Assembly (NCBI RefSeq): GCF_020171745.1
Contig: NZ_JAIVAH010000002.1
Coordinates: forward strand, 1-64,000
DNA from: Prescottella equi
GTDB lineage: Bacteria; Actinomycetota; Actinomycetes; Mycobacteriales; Mycobacteriaceae
DNA length: 64,000 nt
Direction: 5' to 3'
Shown: positions 8,301-20,017 of the stretch, one piece after another
Layout: each line of letters opens with the position of its first letter
Position numbering within the stretch: the stretch's first letter is position 1
Notes under the pieces: model-generated
Databases searched by the model: none
Told to the model about the DNA's origin: nothing
What the model saw: only the letters and a program-made list of their open reading frames with translations
Made by a program: the position numbers and the translations under genes

Positions 8301-11156
8301 GACCGGCCCCTCGACCAGTTCACCCACCAACCGGTTGACTTCCTCCCGGGTCAAGTGGGCGCCCATTGCCGCGTACTGCTCGTATTCCTCGTCCTCGAGC
8401 GCATCGTGGACGACGGCCGCCTCGATGGGGCCGTCGACCGCATCGATCCAGGCCGGCAGGAAACCCGCGTGTGCCCCCAGAGCGTCGACGGCGCCCATCA
8501 GTACCGCGCCGTCCGTGGGGCGCCCGGACGCCGCCAACACTGCCGCGGTCGAGTGGATCATCACCAGCCACGACGTGACGTCCCCGTCCTCCTCCAGATC
8601 GGCGCGCATCACACGCATCGTCGCGAGCGCACCCTCCACGTCGCCCGCATCCGCGTCGGCCTTCATCAACGCCCAGGTCGACGATGTCACCGTCCAGCGA
8701 TGTCCACACCGTTCCCCGATCCGGATCGCGGCCCGCAGCTCGTCACGTGCTTCCTCGACCTCCCCCACCGACCGCAGCAGCATGCCGAGCAGCATCCGGG
8801 CCTCGGCCTCCGCCCACAGGGCACCATGCTCGACCGCCAACTGCACCGCGTGGCGGCAGATCTCGACCGCAACCTCGGGCCGGCCCTGGATCGCGACGAA
8901 GTGTGCCCTCCACGCCTCGTCGCGTGCCACCTCGCCCATCTCACCGATCGACGACCACAGTTGAGCACCGCGGCGCACCGAGTCCTCCGCCGTCGAAGCG
9001 TCACCGGTCAGGTACGTCAACGACGCCAGACCGTCGAGTGCCCGCGCCATCACTCTCGGCTCCGGCGGCCGCCAATCCCCGGCAACCAGATCCAGTGCGG
9101 TTCGCAGGAACTGCAGTCCCTCACCGATGTTGCCGATCCGATACCAGAACCAGGCCAGCAGACCCGCCAGTTCGAGGGCATAGTGGGCGTCGTCGACGGC
9201 AAACGCCGACTCCAGCGCCGCACGGTGCTCCGCTTGGTCGGCCGCGAGCATGTCCACCGCTTGACCGGCGCGGGCGCTGCGCAGCATCGGCGAAATCGCC
9301 TCCACACGGGCCAGCACGTAGGCGCGGTGCGCTGCCCGGATCCCGATCGATTCCGCGTCGTCGGCCTGCTCGCGCGCGAAACGGCGCACCGTAGCGAGCA
9401 TGCGATACCGCGGAGGCGAAGAACCGGGGACGACCCGAATCAGCCCCCGCCGTACCAGACCGGTGAGAACCGCCGACACCCGATCGAGTGCGCCCAACAC
9501 ACACACTGCCGTGGCGCCCTCCGCATCGAAGGATCCGGCGAACACCGAGACCCGGCGCAGCAGACGCGCCTCCCCGTCGGACAGCAGCCGGTTGGCCCAG
9601 TCGATGGTGTCCCACAGCCGCCCACGCGGACCGATGGCAGGGTCGGGAGTGCCGTGAAGCAACGTGAAATGGTTCGCCAGTCGCTCGACGATCTGCTGCT
9701 CCGTCATCCACCGAAGCTGTGCCGCAGCGATTTCGATCGCGAGTGGCAGCCCCTCCACTGCGCGGCAAATCGTGTGGACCGCGTCGGTATTGCGCGAATC
9801 CAACTTCCACGTCGCGGTCACACCTGCAGCCCGTTCGGAGAACAACTCGACCGCGGCATCGTCCACCGGCAGCGCCGTCACCACGTGCACCGCTTCACCC
9901 TCGACCCCGAGGGGGTCCGCACCGGTGACGATGATCCGCACGTCCGGGCACTCGGCGACGATCGCACGCGCCACGTCGGCCGCGTAGTCGGAGACGTGCT
10001 CGCAATTGTCGAGAAGCAGCACACAGGCACGCGCGGCCAGCGCGTCCGCCAGATGAGCCGCAGACCCTATTCCGGGTAACGCCAGCATCGTCGCAATCGT
10101 CGACGGAATAAGCGCGCCATCACTGACTTTCGAAAGATCGACGACCCACGGCCCGTCAGGATCCTCACGTCGGCGGCATGCCTCGACCGCGAGCCGCGTC
10201 CGACCGACGCCGCCCGGCCCGACGAGAGTGACCAGCCGCCCGGTGTCGAGAAGTTCCATGAGCTCCGAGACTTCCCGTTCACGGTCGATGAGGCGTGTCC
10301 GCGGTGCCATCAGGTTCGATCCGCGAGACTTCCGCGGCTCGGACACCCGGGCCGATTCGAGGTAGACGGCGTCATTCGTCAGGATCGCGGTCTCTATGCG
10401 CCGCAGAGGGGGACCGATTTCGCAGCCGAGCCGGTCGTCGATGATCGCGCGGCACCTGCGGATCGCGGCCAGGGCGTGCGCCTGCTGACCCGATCGGGAC
10501 AGCCCGAGCACCAACAGTTCCCACGCGCGCTCGTCGAGGGGGTGGTCGGCGACGAGCGCCTCCGCCTCGACGGCGGCCGCGGCCGGCGAACCGCTGTCGA
10601 GTTGTGCTGTCGCCAAGGACATTCGCGCCCCGAATCGGAGCGCGGTCAAGCTGAACACCTCTGCCTCGATGAAGACGGTTTCAGCGAAGGCCGTGCTGGG
10701 AATCCCCGCGTAGGCGATGCCGTGCCACAGGCGCAAGCCTTCGCGATAGGCCTCCGCCGCGGTCTCCGGGGCCGTCGCCACCATCGCGTCGCCGCGACGC
10801 ACCTCGTCGACGAAACGCTGGGAATCCAACGCATCTCGATCGAGGACCAACTGCACCCGGGTACCGTCGCGGACCAGACTCCGCTCCCCCTCGGCGGCAC
10901 CGGCATCGAGCCGTTGCCTCAATCCTTCGAGGGACTGCACGAGCGGATCGGGTCCTCCGTCGACCTGCCCGTCGCCGGCCGCAGCCGCGCCGGTGTACCG
11001 CACCTGCGCGCGCAGACGTTCGATGTCGACCGAGTGCGGAAATGCGACCAGCAGCGCGGCGAGCAACGCTCGCTGCTGCGCATCGAGCACGATCGGGTTG
11101 CCGGCACGACGCACCGAGACGGGACCCAGGACCGAGAACTCGAGTCCGTCCGCCAT
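8286..11156 (-). CDS. AfsR/SARP-like transcriptional regulator with BTAD, NB-ARC ATPase and TPR regions
   Basis: Large regulator of 956 residues. Residues 1-103 form an OmpR-like winged helix (FSVLGPVSVRRAG start), interrupted near 55-75 by a low-complexity GAAAAGDGQVDGGPD insert. Residues 105-260 form a bacterial transcriptional activation domain. An NB-ARC/STAND ATPase follows, with P-loop GPGGVGRT at 313-320 and a Walker-B-like VLLLDNCEH near 385. The C-terminal 350 residues are helical repeats of TPR type (EHRAALESAF, AEARMLLGMLLRS and similar). Such proteins bind promoter DNA and are controlled by nucleotide state and ligands. The ribosome site is GGGAG before ATG 11156. The target is not evident; the acyl-CoA dehydrogenase operon immediately upstream on the same strand is a candidate. 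Confidence 0.85.
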   Translation of the reverse strand: MADGLEFSVLGPVSVRRAGNPIVLDAQQRALLAALLVAFPHSVDIERLRAQVRYTGAAAAGDGQVDGGPDPLVQSLEGLRQRLDAGAAEGERSLVRDGTRVQLVLDRDALDSQRFVDEVRRGDAMVATAPETAAEAYREGLRLWHGIAYAGIPSTAFAETVFIEAEVFSLTALRFGARMSLATAQLDSGSPAAAAVEAEALVADHPLDERAWELLVLGLSRSGQQAHALAAIRRCRAIIDDRLGCEIGPPLRRIETAILTNDAVYLESARVSEPRKSRGSNLMAPRTRLIDREREVSELMELLDTGRLVTLVGPGGVGRTRLAVEACRRREDPDGPWVVDLSKVSDGALIPSTIATMLALPGIGSAAHLADALAARACVLLLDNCEHVSDYAADVARAIVAECPDVRIIVTGADPLGVEGEAVHVVTALPVDDAAVELFSERAAGVTATWKLDSRNTDAVHTICRAVEGLPLAIEIAAAQLRWMTEQQIVERLANHFTLLHGTPDPAIGPRGRLWDTIDWANRLLSDGEARLLRRVSVFAGSFDAEGATAVCVLGALDRVSAVLTGLVRRGLIRVVPGSSPPRYRMLATVRRFAREQADDAESIGIRAAHRAYVLARVEAISPMLRSARAGQAVDMLAADQAEHRAALESAFAVDDAHYALELAGLLAWFWYRIGNIGEGLQFLRTALDLVAGDWRPPEPRVMARALDGLASLTYLTGDASTAEDSVRRGAQLWSSIGEMGEVARDEAWRAHFVAIQGRPEVAVEICRHAVQLAVEHGALWAEAEARMLLGMLLRSVGEVEEARDELRAAIRIGERCGHRWTVTSSTWALMKADADAGDVEGALATMRVMRADLEEDGDVTSWLVMIHSTAAVLAASGRPTDGAVLMGAVDALGAHAGFLPAWIDAVDGPIEAAVVHDALEDEEYEQYAAMGAHLTREEVNRLVGELVEGPVSESR

Positions 11157-11210
11157 CGGTCGCTCCCTTCGGTCCGATCGCCGTGTAGTCCTGTTACCCC
11201 TGTGGTCCTG

Positions 11211-12344
11211 TCAGCCGGTCACGTTGACCATGTCGTGTCCCGCAACGTCGGCCGCGAGCACCCTGAGGTGGTCGTCGGCCGAACCGAGAGTGTGCTCGAT
11301 CGCGGTCAGCCTCGACACGTAGTGGCCCACCGAATACTCCGCCGTCATGCCGATGCCGCCGTGCATCTGGATCGACTCCTGCCCGATGTGCCTCGCGGAT
11401 CGGCCGATGCGCAGCTTCGCACGCGAGGCGACGACCGGATCGACCACACCGTCGGCGAGCGACATCGTCACGTACTGACTCATGCTGCGCGCCAACTCGA
11501 GCGACACATACATGTCCGCGGCGCGCTGCGTCAGCGTCTGGAAACTCGCGAGTGGAACGCCGAACTGCTTTCTGGTTCTCAGGTATTCGGTGGTGAGGCG
11601 TAGCACCTCCTCCATTGCACCCACCGCCTCGGCGCACAGGGCGGCCTGTGCGCGTACCTGCGCGGCGCGGATCGCGACCACCGCGTCGCCACCGCTCCCC
11701 AGCGGTTCCGCGGGCGCGCCACGCAACTCGATCTGCGCGCCGCGCAGCCCGTCGTGCGTCGCGTATCGCTTCCGGGTCACGCCCGGAGTGTCACCGTCGA
11801 CGAGGAACAGGCCGATCCCACCGTCCGGAAGCGACGCCGACACCACCACGGTGTCCGCGCAGTCGCCGTGCGGGACGGGGTTCTTGGTTCCGTCGATTGT
11901 CCACGAATCGCCCTGCTGCACAGCGGTGGTGCGCACCTCCAGCGACGGCCAGCGCTGCCCCGGCTCGGCGTGTGCGAACGCCAGCAGGATCGCGCCGCCG
12001 ACCACGCCCGGCAGAATCTTGCGCCGCTGAGCCTCGCTGCCGACGTCCGCGATCAGTCCGCCGGGCAACAGCACTGCATCGAGGACCGGTTCGGGGGCCA
12101 GTCGGCGCCCGAGTTCGGTCATGACGATCCCGACCTCTACCGGCCCGGCCTCCGAACCGCCGTCGGCCTCGTCGAACCCGAGCCCGAGGAGACCGGTCTC
12201 GGCGAGCCTGCGCCACACATCCTCTCGCCAACCGCGCGGTGTCGCCTTCGCGGCTGCGAGCTGTTCGAGGTCGTAGCTGCGGTCCAGCAGCTCCCGCGTC
12301 GTGTCACGCAGCAGCTTCCGTTCGTCGTCCAGATCGAAATCCAT
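11211..12344 (-). CDS. Acyl-CoA dehydrogenase family protein, probable non-catalytic partner subunit
   Basis: FadE-type protein of 377 residues with the acyl-CoA dehydrogenase N-terminal helical, middle beta and C-terminal helical domains. The flavin-side motif RKQFGVPLASFQ and the terminal SIQMHGGIGMTAEYSVGHY block are present. The Glu seen in NER of the upstream paralogue is not found at the matching place here (AIRAAQVRAQ). Loss of catalytic or flavin residues in one partner is characteristic of heterotetrameric mycobacterial FadE pairs that act on steroid side chains. The gene begins 9 bp after the stop of the upstream acyl-CoA dehydrogenase, so the two form an operon and probably an alpha2-beta2 enzyme. 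Subunit role is inference; family is certain. Confidence 0.88.
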   Translation of the reverse strand: MDFDLDDERKLLRDTTRELLDRSYDLEQLAAAKATPRGWREDVWRRLAETGLLGLGFDEADGGSEAGPVEVGIVMTELGRRLAPEPVLDAVLLPGGLIADVGSEAQRRKILPGVVGGAILLAFAHAEPGQRWPSLEVRTTAVQQGDSWTIDGTKNPVPHGDCADTVVVSASLPDGGIGLFLVDGDTPGVTRKRYATHDGLRGAQIELRGAPAEPLGSGGDAVVAIRAAQVRAQAALCAEAVGAMEEVLRLTTEYLRTRKQFGVPLASFQTLTQRAADMYVSLELARSMSQYVTMSLADGVVDPVVASRAKLRIGRSARHIGQESIQMHGGIGMTAEYSVGHYVSRLTAIEHTLGSADDHLRVLAADVAGHDMVNVTG

Positions 12345-12353
12345 TTCGCCGCC

Positions 12354-15423
<3,070 letters not shown>

Positions 15424-15471
15424 CGGCGGACCCCGAGGATCCGGCTACGGGGTGCCCGGTACGCGACGACG

Positions 15472-15485
15472 GTGACCAACGGCCC
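15472..15485. promoter_or_regulatory. Candidate DosR box upstream of hsp20
   Basis: The sequence GTGACCAACGGCCC, preceded by G and followed by T, partly matches the mycobacterial DosR core GGGACTTNNGGCCC: GGCCC and most of GGGAC fit, while the central TT does not. It lies 77 bp before the hsp20 start, a normal activator position. Weaker than the box at 19938. Confidence 0.45.
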
Positions 15486-15562
15486 TGCCCCGGCGTCCGA
15501 GATCGGGGTCGAATGGAGATGCAGCCGATTCCGAGGCTGTGCGACAGCAGTGAGGAGTGGTC

Positions 15563-15967
15563 ATGTCCAATCTTCCCACCCGGCGCCGATCGGTCTTTCC
15601 CGATCTGACCGAGGTACTCGACGCTTTTCGTCCACCGTTCGGCGGCAACCTGATTCGCGTCGAGGACCACGTCGGAGACGACAAGTACACCCTGCGCGCC
15701 GAACTTCCCGGCCTGAATCCCGAGGACATCGAGGTTCGCGTCGAGGACGGCCGGCTGACGATCGAGGCCGAACGCACCGAGGAGACGTCGGAGAGCGGAC
15801 ATTCGGAGTTCTCGTACGGCTCGTTCAGTCGCACGGTGACGCTGCCTCCCGGCGCCGACGAGGACAAGGTCGACGCGAGCTACTCGAAGGGAATCCTCGA
15901 GGTGACCGTGGCGCTGACCGCGAAGGGATCAGCAGCGAAGAGCATCGAGGTCAAGTCCGCCGACTGA
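15563..15967 (+). CDS. Hsp20/alpha-crystallin family small heat-shock protein
   Basis: Small heat-shock protein of 134 residues, an ATP-independent holdase that binds unfolding proteins. The alpha-crystallin domain runs from about residue 30 to 130. It begins with DKYTLRAELPGLNPEDIEV, continues through GRLTIEAERTEE and SFSRTVTLPPGA, and ends with the conserved KGILEV. ATG 15563 is preceded by TGAGGAG at optimal distance; an in-frame ATG at 15557 sits inside the ribosome site and is less likely. Position in the island beside dosS and the CBS-domain gene, with a candidate DosR box 77 bp upstream, suggests hypoxic induction like mycobacterial HspX/Acr. It is convergent with the CBS gene across a 20-bp gap. 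Confidence 0.92.
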   Translation: MSNLPTRRRSVFPDLTEVLDAFRPPFGGNLIRVEDHVGDDKYTLRAELPGLNPEDIEVRVEDGRLTIEAERTEETSESGHSEFSYGSFSRTVTLPPGADEDKVDASYSKGILEVTVALTAKGSAAKSIEVKSAD

Positions 15968-15987
15968 CCGTGTGATCGGAGTGGCGG

Positions 15988-16413
15988 TCACTGGGTGCTC
16001 CCCGATGTCGGCGGGGCAGGGCGGCCGTCGGTCAGTGCACGGACGAGGTCGAGTCGGGTGACGGTGCCGATCAGGGTGAAGCCGTCCACGACGGGGACGG
16101 CGCAGGTGCCGGCGTCGGACAGTGCGGCCGCGACGTGACGAACGTCGGTGGCCGCGCGGACCGCGAGGACCGGGGCGGTCATGGCGTCGGACACCGTGTC
16201 CCGCGGATCGACGACGTCGGTGGCGGCGAGTAGTAACGGGCGGAGGCGTTCGAGCAGGTGGGCCGCGGTGACCAACCCGACGAGGTGCCCGGCGTCATCG
16301 AGCACGTGCAGGGTCGATTCGGGATCGGTACCGAGCAACCCGGCCGCGGCCGCGAGGGTGGCGTGTTCGCCGATGGTGACGACCTTGCGCGTCATGATGT
16401 CGCCGGCGCGCAT
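15988..16413 (-). CDS. CBS-domain protein (hypoxic response protein 1-like)
   Basis: Protein of 141 residues consisting of two CBS motifs. The first opens with AGDIMTRKVVTIGEHATLAAAA and the second with VSDAMTAPVLAVRAAT, ending in VPVVDGFTLIGTVTRLDLVRAL. Paired CBS motifs form a Bateman module that usually binds adenosyl nucleotides, but small DosR-regulon members such as mycobacterial Hrp1 have no settled ligand. The gene starts 4 bp after the PEP synthase stop and is the last gene of that operon. No other domain is fused. A role in energy sensing during hypoxia is inference from context. Confidence 0.88.
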   Translation of the reverse strand: MRAGDIMTRKVVTIGEHATLAAAAGLLGTDPESTLHVLDDAGHLVGLVTAAHLLERLRPLLLAATDVVDPRDTVSDAMTAPVLAVRAATDVRHVAAALSDAGTCAVPVVDGFTLIGTVTRLDLVRALTDGRPAPPTSGSTQ

Positions 16414-16417
16414 CGGG

Positions 16418-18739
16418 TCACTCCTCGACTCTGACCGTGCGCGCGTGGTCGAGGAGAATGCGGCGTTCGGCGGCGGCGACGACCCGTCGTGTGCGGGCCG
16501 CCGAATCCGGCGTCACCGACACCGAGGTGATGCCACGGCGGACGAGGTGTTCGGCCAGTCGAGGATCGGTGGAGACCGCCTGCCCGCACAGGGAAGTCGT
16601 CAGACCCGACGCGCGCGCACGGTCGATGATGCGATCGATCGCGTCGAGTACGGCCGGGTCCATCGTGTCGAACAAGTCCTTGCACACCTCGGAATCGCGG
16701 TCGACTCCGAGCATCAGCTGGGTCAGATCGTTACTGCCGATGGACACGCCGTCGATGCCGAGCCGCGCGTACTCCGGAATCCAGTAGGCCACGGACGGGA
16801 CCTCCGCCATGATCCAGCGGTGCATCCCACGGTCGGCGCCGAGCGGGTGGGCGTCGAGTTGCGCGAGACACTGCGCGAGTTCCCAACGGGTCCGTACGAA
16901 CGGAATCATCAAGTGCACGTTGGGCAGTCGCCTTCGAACCTGATGCAGCACGTCGAGGTCGAGGGCGAACAGTTCGGGCTCGCGCACATACCGGAAGCAG
17001 CCCCGGTAGCCGATCATCGGATTGTCCTCGTCCGGTTCCACGTCACCACCCTCGAGCTCCGCGAACTCGTTCGAACGCAGGTCGACGGCGCGGTAGACGA
17101 CCGGACGGGGAGCGAAGGCCGCGGCGATGTGTTCGACGCCGGCCGTCATGTCGTCGATGTACTCCTGCCGGCGTCCGGCAGCGATCATCGCGGCGGGGTG
17201 TCTGCCACCGAGCGCGCCGGTGATCATGAACTCGGCGCGGAGCAGGCCCACACCGTCGACGTCGGTGGCCGCGACGGACTCGGCCGCCTCCGGGGTCGCG
17301 AGATTGACGTACAGCGCGGTCGCGGTCGGCTCGGTCGTCGTCGCGCGCGGGGACGGCGCGGTGGGCTCGGAACGGGAGGCCCGTGTCGGCGCCACCGCAC
17401 CGGCGAACACCACCCCCCGGTCCCCGTCGACGGTGATCACCGCGCCGTCGGTGATGACGCTCGTGGCGTCGTGGGTGCCGACGACGACGGGCCTGCCGAG
17501 TTCACGGCCGACGATCGCGGCATGGCACGTCACTCCCCCACCGTCGGTGACGATCGCCGCCGCGCGCCGCAACACGGGCAGCCAGTCGGGTCGGGTCATC
17601 GGGGCAACCAGGATGTCGCCGTCACCGAGTCGGCCGGAATCCCCGAGCGCGGTCAGGACCCGCGCGGTGCCGGTGGCAGTCCCGGGACCGGCGCCGAGCC
17701 CGTGGACCAGCGGTGTCGTGGCGGCGGCGGACTCGGTGCCGACATCAGTGTCGGTATCGGTGTCGGTGTCGCCGAGGGTGGTGATCGGTCGGGTCTGGAC
17801 CAGCCACACGTCACCGTCCTCGACTGCGAACTCGAGATCCTGCGGCGCCGCATAGTGCTTCTCCACTGCTGCAGCGAGTTTCGCGATCTCTCGCACACGT
17901 GCGATGTCGAGGACCTGGCGGTTGCCCTCGTCGGGAGACAGGTCCACCCGCCGGTCACCTCGGATACCCGGGCGGATTGCGAACGCCTGCGACCCGATGT
18001 TCTTGTCGACCAGGGAGAAGTCGTCCTTCGACACGACGTACGTGTCCGGCTCGACCTGCCCACCGACGATCACCTCCCCAAGCCCCAGCGCGGCCTCGAC
18101 GACGATCCGGTCCCGGGCCCCGGTGCGAGGATCGGCCGTGAACGCGACACCGGAACAGTCGGACCGGACCATGCGCTGCACGACGACGGCGATCGACGGT
18201 TCGTCGTCGTACCCGCGCAAGATCCGATAGGTCAGGGCGCGTGGCGTCCACAACGACGCCCAGCACGCGAGGACCGCGTCGATCAGTGCGTCGTCACCGA
18301 CGACATCGGTATAGCTCTCGTGAATGCCCGCGAACGAGGTGTCGGCGGCGTCCTCGGCGGGTGCCGACGACCGCACCGCCACCGGAACGTCGGGACCGAG
18401 ATCCCGGTAGGCGCGGCAGATCTCGGTTCTCATGCCGTCAGGCAGGTTCACCCCGCGGACGAGGTCCTGCAGGCTTCGCGATTCACTGTCGAGGACTGCA
18501 TCGTCCGCCGTCCGGCTCGCAGCGCCGCGATCGGCGAGTTCGGTACGGATCCCGGCCGCGTCCATCGCCGCGAGGTAGGCGCTCTCGGCTATCGCGAACG
18601 CCGGCGGCACCGGGAATCCGGCGCGGGCGAGTTCTCCGAGGTTTGCGGCCTTTCCGCCGACCGACGGTGCGTCGGTGGCCCCGAGTTGATCGATCGATGC
18701 GGTCCACCGTTGGCCCGTCGGGGCCGACTGAGCTGTCAT
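16418..18739 (-). CDS. ppsA: Phosphoenolpyruvate synthase
   Basis: Pyruvate, water dikinase-type enzyme of 773 residues, which converts pyruvate and ATP to phosphoenolpyruvate. An N-terminal ATP-grasp domain (about 20-320) contains VGGKAANLGELARAGFPVP and VPVAVRSSAPAED. The phosphohistidine swivel domain follows, with GGGVTCHAA and catalytic His406. Then comes the C-terminal TIM barrel with GVGLLRAEFM, SIGSNDLTQL and the cysteine loop SLCGQAVSTDP. An unusual TDTDTDTD repeat (325-332) fills the first linker, and a Thr/Ser/Pro-rich linker follows the swivel domain near 455-475. ATG 18739 has a GAGGAG ribosome site. It is probably co-transcribed with the universal stress protein upstream and the CBS gene downstream, consistent with carbon rerouting under hypoxia. 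Confidence 0.9.
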   Translation of the reverse strand: MTAQSAPTGQRWTASIDQLGATDAPSVGGKAANLGELARAGFPVPPAFAIAESAYLAAMDAAGIRTELADRGAASRTADDAVLDSESRSLQDLVRGVNLPDGMRTEICRAYRDLGPDVPVAVRSSAPAEDAADTSFAGIHESYTDVVGDDALIDAVLACWASLWTPRALTYRILRGYDDEPSIAVVVQRMVRSDCSGVAFTADPRTGARDRIVVEAALGLGEVIVGGQVEPDTYVVSKDDFSLVDKNIGSQAFAIRPGIRGDRRVDLSPDEGNRQVLDIARVREIAKLAAAVEKHYAAPQDLEFAVEDGDVWLVQTRPITTLGDTDTDTDTDVGTESAAATTPLVHGLGAGPGTATGTARVLTALGDSGRLGDGDILVAPMTRPDWLPVLRRAAAIVTDGGGVTCHAAIVGRELGRPVVVGTHDATSVITDGAVITVDGDRGVVFAGAVAPTRASRSEPTAPSPRATTTEPTATALYVNLATPEAAESVAATDVDGVGLLRAEFMITGALGGRHPAAMIAAGRRQEYIDDMTAGVEHIAAAFAPRPVVYRAVDLRSNEFAELEGGDVEPDEDNPMIGYRGCFRYVREPELFALDLDVLHQVRRRLPNVHLMIPFVRTRWELAQCLAQLDAHPLGADRGMHRWIMAEVPSVAYWIPEYARLGIDGVSIGSNDLTQLMLGVDRDSEVCKDLFDTMDPAVLDAIDRIIDRARASGLTTSLCGQAVSTDPRLAEHLVRRGITSVSVTPDSAARTRRVVAAAERRILLDHARTVRVEE
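17744..17767 (-). repeat. Hexanucleotide tandem repeat in ppsA
   Basis: Four near-identical 6-bp units encode Thr-Asp four times in the linker between the ATP-grasp and phosphohistidine domains of PEP synthase. The units differ slightly at third positions. Length change by slipped-strand mispairing would stay in frame. Confidence 0.8.
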
Positions 18740-18812
18740 CACCGCTCCTCGGTGTGATTCGAGGGTCCCCTCCAGCAAACACCGCCTGCCGGGCTCGTCC
18801 CAGGGTCCAATG

Positions 18813-18977
18813 TCATCCGTCGGATGATTCGTCGGCGTCGTGCAGGGCCTCTGCAAAGACCACACAGGGTCGACTCCGGGCGTAGGCGCAGATGATCGCG
18901 TCGGTCACCGGGACCGACGATCCCGCGAGGAGAAGGACCTCGTCGTCGGGCGTATCCACGGCTGTCCTCTCGGTCAT
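18813..18977 (-). CDS. Small protein, 54 residues, unknown
   Basis: Short open frame whose ATG overlaps the stop of the universal stress protein gene (ATGA at 18974-18977), the same coupling seen elsewhere in this window. The protein begins [19 protein letters not shown], continues through SSVPVTDAIICAYARSRPC, and ends acidic (ALHDADESSDG). It lies between the stress-protein and PEP-synthase genes, 73 bp from the latter, in the same direction. I recognise no domain. The stop-start overlap, the position inside an operon and a balanced composition support it being translated. A residual or degenerate reading frame is the alternative. Confidence 0.5.
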   Translation of the reverse strand: MTERTAVDTPDDEVLLLAGSSVPVTDAIICAYARSRPCVVFAEALHDADESSDG

Positions 18978-19879
18978 TCCCCGGACGACCGGACGATCAT
19001 CAGGGGGCAGTCCGCGGTGTGTAGCAGCACGGTGCCCGTCGATCCGAGGAGCATTCCCGCGAACCCGCCACGCCCGTGCGAGCCGACCACCAGGAGGTCC
19101 GCGTCCGCTGCACGCTTCCGCAACTCCTCGGCGGCATTGCCGCGGACGACGATGCGGGTGACCTCGATCTCCGGATGACGGTCCTCCCAGCCCGCGAGGC
19201 TTTCCGCGAGGACAGCCCGCTCGGCGACCTCGACCTCGTCCCACTGCAGATCGAGTTGGTCGTCGAAGGCGGTGGACAGGTCGAACGGCGACCACGTGTG
19301 GATCGCGACCAGTCCGGCGCCCCGTCGGGATGCCTCGTCGAACGCTGTCGCGAGTGCCGGCGCGCTGCTCCGGGTCCCGTCGACACCGACGACCACCTGC
19401 CGGTGGCCGGCGCCGGATGTCTGCCCGGCGTGGCCGCGGATAACGACGACCGGGCTGTGCGCGTGAGCGGCGAGCGCCACCGCGACCGAACCCGCCAGCG
19501 CGGCTGTGATCCGGCCCAACCCTCGGCTGCCGACGACGATCATGCGGGCCGACTTCGACGCCTCGATCAGGGCCGGTCGGGCGGAACCCTCGAGGAGGTC
19601 GGTGACGACCTCGGTGCGGTTCGACGCGGTATCGGTGGTCCGCGCGATCGCGGCCGCCTCTGCGAGGGCGGCGCGGGCGGCGCGATCGCGGTCGGCGAAG
19701 TAGCTCGGCGGGAGCCGAATGTCGTCGCCGTATGGTGACGGCGCACCGAGCGCGGTCACGATCCGCAGCGGGCCGTCGTGGAGCCGCGCCGTGCGCGCCG
19801 CCCAGCTCACCGCGGCGAGGGACGTCGCGGAACCGTCGATTCCGACGACGACCGGTGCTGCCGTTGTGACTGCGTCCAC
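18974..19879 (-). CDS. Universal stress protein with two USP domains
   Basis: Tandem universal stress protein of 301 residues. Domain 1 begins [19 protein letters not shown] and ends with the nucleotide-binding signature [17 protein letters not shown]. Domain 2 begins [19 protein letters not shown] and ends with [16 protein letters not shown]. Both carry the G-x2-G-x9-G(S/T) motif typical of ATP-binding family members. The GTG at 19879 follows GGAGGT; the frame extends upstream, and GTG 19891 is a less likely start. The gene is divergent from dosR across a 138-bp gap with a strong DosR-box match, like mycobacterial DosR-regulon stress proteins such as Rv3134c. It probably heads an operon with the 54-aa ORF, ppsA and the CBS gene. 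Confidence 0.9.
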   Translation of the reverse strand: MDAVTTAAPVVVGIDGSATSLAAVSWAARTARLHDGPLRIVTALGAPSPYGDDIRLPPSYFADRDRAARAALAEAAAIARTTDTASNRTEVVTDLLEGSARPALIEASKSARMIVVGSRGLGRITAALAGSVAVALAAHAHSPVVVIRGHAGQTSGAGHRQVVVGVDGTRSSAPALATAFDEASRRGAGLVAIHTWSPFDLSTAFDDQLDLQWDEVEVAERAVLAESLAGWEDRHPEIEVTRIVVRGNAAEELRKRAADADLLVVGSHGRGGFAGMLLGSTGTVLLHTADCPLMIVRSSGE

Positions 19880-19937
19880 GGCGACCTCCACGAACCTCGC
19901 GTTCCCCCATCGTCGGCGCGCCGAGCGCCCCGGCATA

Positions 19938-19951
19938 GGGCCGGAAGTCCC
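19938..19951. promoter_or_regulatory. DosR box between usp and dosR
   Basis: The plus-strand sequence GGGCCGGAAGTCCC reads GGGACTTCCGGCCC on the other strand and matches the mycobacterial DosR core GGGACTTNNGGCCC at all defined positions. It lies about 59 bp upstream of the stress-protein GTG and 66 bp upstream of the dosR ATG. One box could therefore activate the usp-ppsA operon and autoregulate dosR. Confidence 0.75.
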
Positions 19952-20017
19952 ACGACACGGTGCGAGCCGCACGGAACGTCGTACCATCGGATCGTATGCA
20001 CCCAGGAGGTGCCGAGG

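Noticed and set aside
18740-18812. DosR box directly before ppsA
   Set aside because: GGGACGAGCCCGGC and nearby GGTCC runs match only one half-site; ppsA is better explained as part of the usp operon.
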